Below are positions 62,372 to 64,000 of a DNA stretch of 64,000 nt, one piece after another. The DNA comes from Ruminococcus sp. (GTDB lineage: Bacteria; Bacillota; Clostridia; Oscillospirales; Ruminococcaceae): positions 276,468 through 340,467 of the forward strand of contig JAIDQQ010000023.1 of assembly GCA_029062165.1 (NCBI GenBank), given 5' to 3'. Numbering within the stretch: position 1 is the stretch's first letter; each line of letters opens with the position of its first letter. Both the position numbers and the translations under genes were made by a program. Below the pieces are notes generated by a model. That model searched no databases and was not told where the DNA came from. It worked only from the letters and a program-made list of their open reading frames with translations.

Positions 62372-63724
62372 TTATAAGTATCTCATGAAAATATAAGCCG
62401 TCGAAATGGCAAGGACTATCACGGTAGCAGGAGCGAGTTTCTTACAGTATTTGCCCCACCCGATAGGATAGCCGTTTTTCGCTGCTACAGACGTTCCTAC
62501 AACGTTTGCGGAAGCTCCTATAGGTGTAGCACTACCGCCTATATCAGTACCGATAGAGAGCGTCCACGCAAGCGTAGGAAGTGCCACGCCGGAAGTTGTG
62601 GCGAGGCTCTGAATAACAGGTACCATAGTTGCCGCAAATGGTATATTGTCTACAAACGCACTCGCAAAGGCTGATACCCACAGGATAATCACTATCATCA
62701 GTTTTATGTTACCACCGCTTATTTTTTCGATAAAATCGGCAATTATTTCAAGTATACCTGTTTCTTCAAGACCACCGACTACTATAAACAGTCCTATGAA
62801 AAATACTACCGTTTTGTAGTCGACTTTTTTAAGTAATTCCGTAGCGTCTTTCGCAAATGCTATAAGAGTTATTACCGCTATGAAAAGCCCTATCGTTGCG
62901 ACTGTAAGGTGTGTTATGGAGTGAGTTACAAGAAGTACCACCGCACAGCCGAAAATAACCGTACTTGCTATGAAATCACGCTTGTTTGTTATAGCTTCGG
63001 AGGGCTTCGGAAGTTTTGAGATGTCAATATTACTGCTTGTTTCGGAAACGAGTTCTTTTCTGAATGCAAAGTAGAAGAAAATAATCGAAACTATTAACGA
63101 TATTCCGGCAACAAGTCCTGTATTTGTAAGGAAATCGCCGAAAGAGTAGCCTAATGACGTACCTACTATAATATTCGGTGGGTCTCCGCACATTGTAGCC
63201 GAACCGCCTAAATTTGCACAGAAAATTTCCGAAAGAATCATAGGTACTGGATTGAATTTCAGAAGCTGTGAAAGTTCAATAGTTACCGCCGCAAGAAACA
63301 TTATTACCGTTATGCTGTCGATAAACATTGAAAGTACTGCCGACATAATCATGAATGTTATGAATACCGGTATAGTCCTGCACTTTACAAGAAACGCTAT
63401 CTTCATACATAGCCACCGGAAAAATCCGGCTTTTGCCATACCCTCAACCATAACCATCATACCGGCGATAAAAAGAATAGTCGCCCAGTTGATACCCTTG
63501 CTTTCGCTCTCCGTGACCTGATACCAGAAGTCTTTCGTAGCGAATCCCTTTAAAGCAAGGGTTTCCCATATCGCTGAACCGCTTCTCATGCATATGCCGA
63601 ATACTACTACAAGTGTTAGTATTCCGCTTCCCAAAGTTACATAGTGCCGTTCAATCTTATCCATGACAATCAGTATGAACATTGCCACGAATATTATGAC
63701 GGCGAAAATCTGTGATGCTGTCAT
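62372..63724 (-). CDS. SLC13/ArsB-type anion permease
   Basis: The ATG at 63722-63724 (ACAGGAGG upstream) gives 450 residues; the frame upstream is open but unrelated. About eleven to twelve membrane segments, with the family features ATILFIAGMMVMVEGMAKAG, MFIDSITVIMFLA, CANLGGSATMCGDPPNIIVG and, near the end, FVDNIPFAATMVPVI and GTDIGGSATPIGASANVVG. The two GGSAT-GxPxNxxxG type loops are the substrate/Na+ sites of ion-transporter superfamily permeases. It could carry dicarboxylate, arsenite or other anions. No ars genes are nearby. Confidence 0.88.
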   Translation of the reverse strand: MTASQIFAVIIFVAMFILIVMDKIERHYVTLGSGILTLVVVFGICMRSGSAIWETLALKGFATKDFWYQVTESESKGINWATILFIAGMMVMVEGMAKAGFFRWLCMKIAFLVKCRTIPVFITFMIMSAVLSMFIDSITVIMFLAAVTIELSQLLKFNPVPMILSEIFCANLGGSATMCGDPPNIIVGTSLGYSFGDFLTNTGLVAGISLIVSIIFFYFAFRKELVSETSSNIDISKLPKPSEAITNKRDFIASTVIFGCAVVLLVTHSITHLTVATIGLFIAVITLIAFAKDATELLKKVDYKTVVFFIGLFIVVGGLEETGILEIIADFIEKISGGNIKLMIVIILWVSAFASAFVDNIPFAATMVPVIQSLATTSGVALPTLAWTLSIGTDIGGSATPIGASANVVGTSVAAKNGYPIGWGKYCKKLAPATVIVLAISTAYIFMRYL

Positions 63725-63760
63725 ATTATAACCTCCTGTATGTATTTTTGCACCTTTGGA

Positions 63761-63789
63761 ATTATAGCACATTGTGAAAAATTTTTCAA
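63761..63789 (-). promoter_or_regulatory. Promoter of the SLC13-type/cytidylate-kinase-like pair
   Basis: TTGAAA (63784-63789) and TATAAT (63761-63766) on the minus strand, spacer 17, TG before the -10. Confidence 0.75.
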
Positions 63790-63884
63790 GAAAAAATATT
63801 ATTTTATGACAGCTTTTTAAAAATTCATGCAAAATGCGGTTTTTAAGTACGGAATTTATGTAAAATTTTGTTGTATTTTTCAGT

Positions 63885-64000
63885 TCAGCGGGATTCGTCA
63901 GGTGTCTGTAAATCCTCAACGTGACATCCGAAAAATTTAGCAAGTCTCCAGTAAGTTTCTTTTGAGGTCACGCCTCTGTCGACTGCACCGTAAAGACATT
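63885..64000 (-). CDS. C-terminal end of an HTH (XRE-like) protein (partial)
   Basis: The last 38 residues of a minus-strand gene that begins beyond the right edge. They read LYGAVDRGVTSKETYWRLAKFF, then GCHVEDLQTPDESR and stop (63885-63887). The helix-turn-helix spacing and AKFFGCHVEDLQ end match Cro/CI-type proteins, in which a final helix leads to ...VxVEDLL. Its role is unknown. No terminator separates it clearly from the SLC13-type promoter. Confidence 0.65.
   Translation of the reverse strand, partial: CLYGAVDRGVTSKETYWRLAKFFGCHVEDLQTPDESR

Noticed and set aside
63725-63943. 73-residue N-terminal extension of the SLC13-type permease
   Set aside because: It crosses the promoter and the strong ACAGGAGG site before the ATG at 63724; the sequence is not permease-like.

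Overview
The window is AT-rich chromosomal DNA of a low-GC, anaerobic, fermentative Gram-positive bacterium. The best fit is a Bacillota member of the Oscillospiraceae, Ruminococcus-like. This rests on gene content and style, not a database search: NADP-type glutamate dehydrogenase, pyruvate kinase, L-lactate dehydrogenase and acetate kinase; a T-box in front of valS; lipoproteins and anti-sigma-like proteins with Thr/Glu/Pro-rich linkers; BspA-type leucine-rich repeats; AGGAGG-type ribosome binding sites; and TTGACA/TATAAT promoters nearly always spaced by 17 bases. I see no rRNA, tRNA, CRISPR array, transposase, integrase or phage gene.

Layout. 1-2.1 kb: end of a zinc-ribbon protein, a 59-residue ORF, two DUF1292 proteins and an unrecognised protein. 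2.1-9.1 kb (minus): gdhA, then a T-box-controlled valS operon (valS, YjbR-like, GNAT, Dabb, folC). 9.1-14.2 kb: an orphan half-size type I specificity subunit, then pcrA, pyk and a small unknown gene. 14.2-16.5 kb (minus): a sugar-binding-type lipoprotein with a membrane protein carrying a degenerate GGDEF domain. 16.5-22.2 kb: a five-gene operon with a zinc-ribbon/LRR protein, an atypical protein kinase, a vWA protein, a PP2C phosphatase and a GGDEF membrane protein. 22.2-23.6 kb: a cytidine-deaminase-fold domain fused to a Pro/Gln-rich tail. 23.6-32.6 kb: a pyrimidine operon (trmB, small ORF, pyrC, pyrF, three tandem paralogues of unknown function, carA, carB). 32.7-38.4 kb: a lipoprotein with a heterodimeric ABC exporter, then a UDP-sugar pyrophosphorylase. 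38.4-45.9 kb (minus): YdcF-like, PHP, rsmI, trmN6-like, mnmA, HAD, C39-like lipoprotein and tmcAL. 46.1-51.7 kb: ackA, an HMA protein, a MATE exporter and a CtpE-like P-type ATPase. 51.8-53.8 kb (minus): DUF1284, bioY and a C-terminally short MocR-type regulator. 54.0-59.2 kb: two divergent sigma/anti-sigma modules. 59.2-64 kb (minus): a second MATE, ldh, a cytidylate-kinase-like protein, an SLC13-type permease and the end of an HTH protein.

How the genes fit together. Central fermentation (pyk, ldh, ackA) and nitrogen assimilation (gdhA) sit beside de novo pyrimidine synthesis (carA, carB, pyrC, pyrF) and a concentration of tRNA/rRNA modification genes (trmB, trmN6-like, mnmA, tmcAL, rsmI). 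The signalling content is high for 64 kb: kinase/phosphatase/vWA, two GGDEF proteins, two sigma/anti-sigma pairs and an orphan binding protein.

Most worth following up: the kinase-vWA-PP2C operon with its cytosolic zinc-ribbon/LRR partner, which resembles the 'TerY-P' triad without any Ter genes; the deaminase-fold protein with the disordered tail; and the three translationally coupled paralogues inside the pyrimidine operon.
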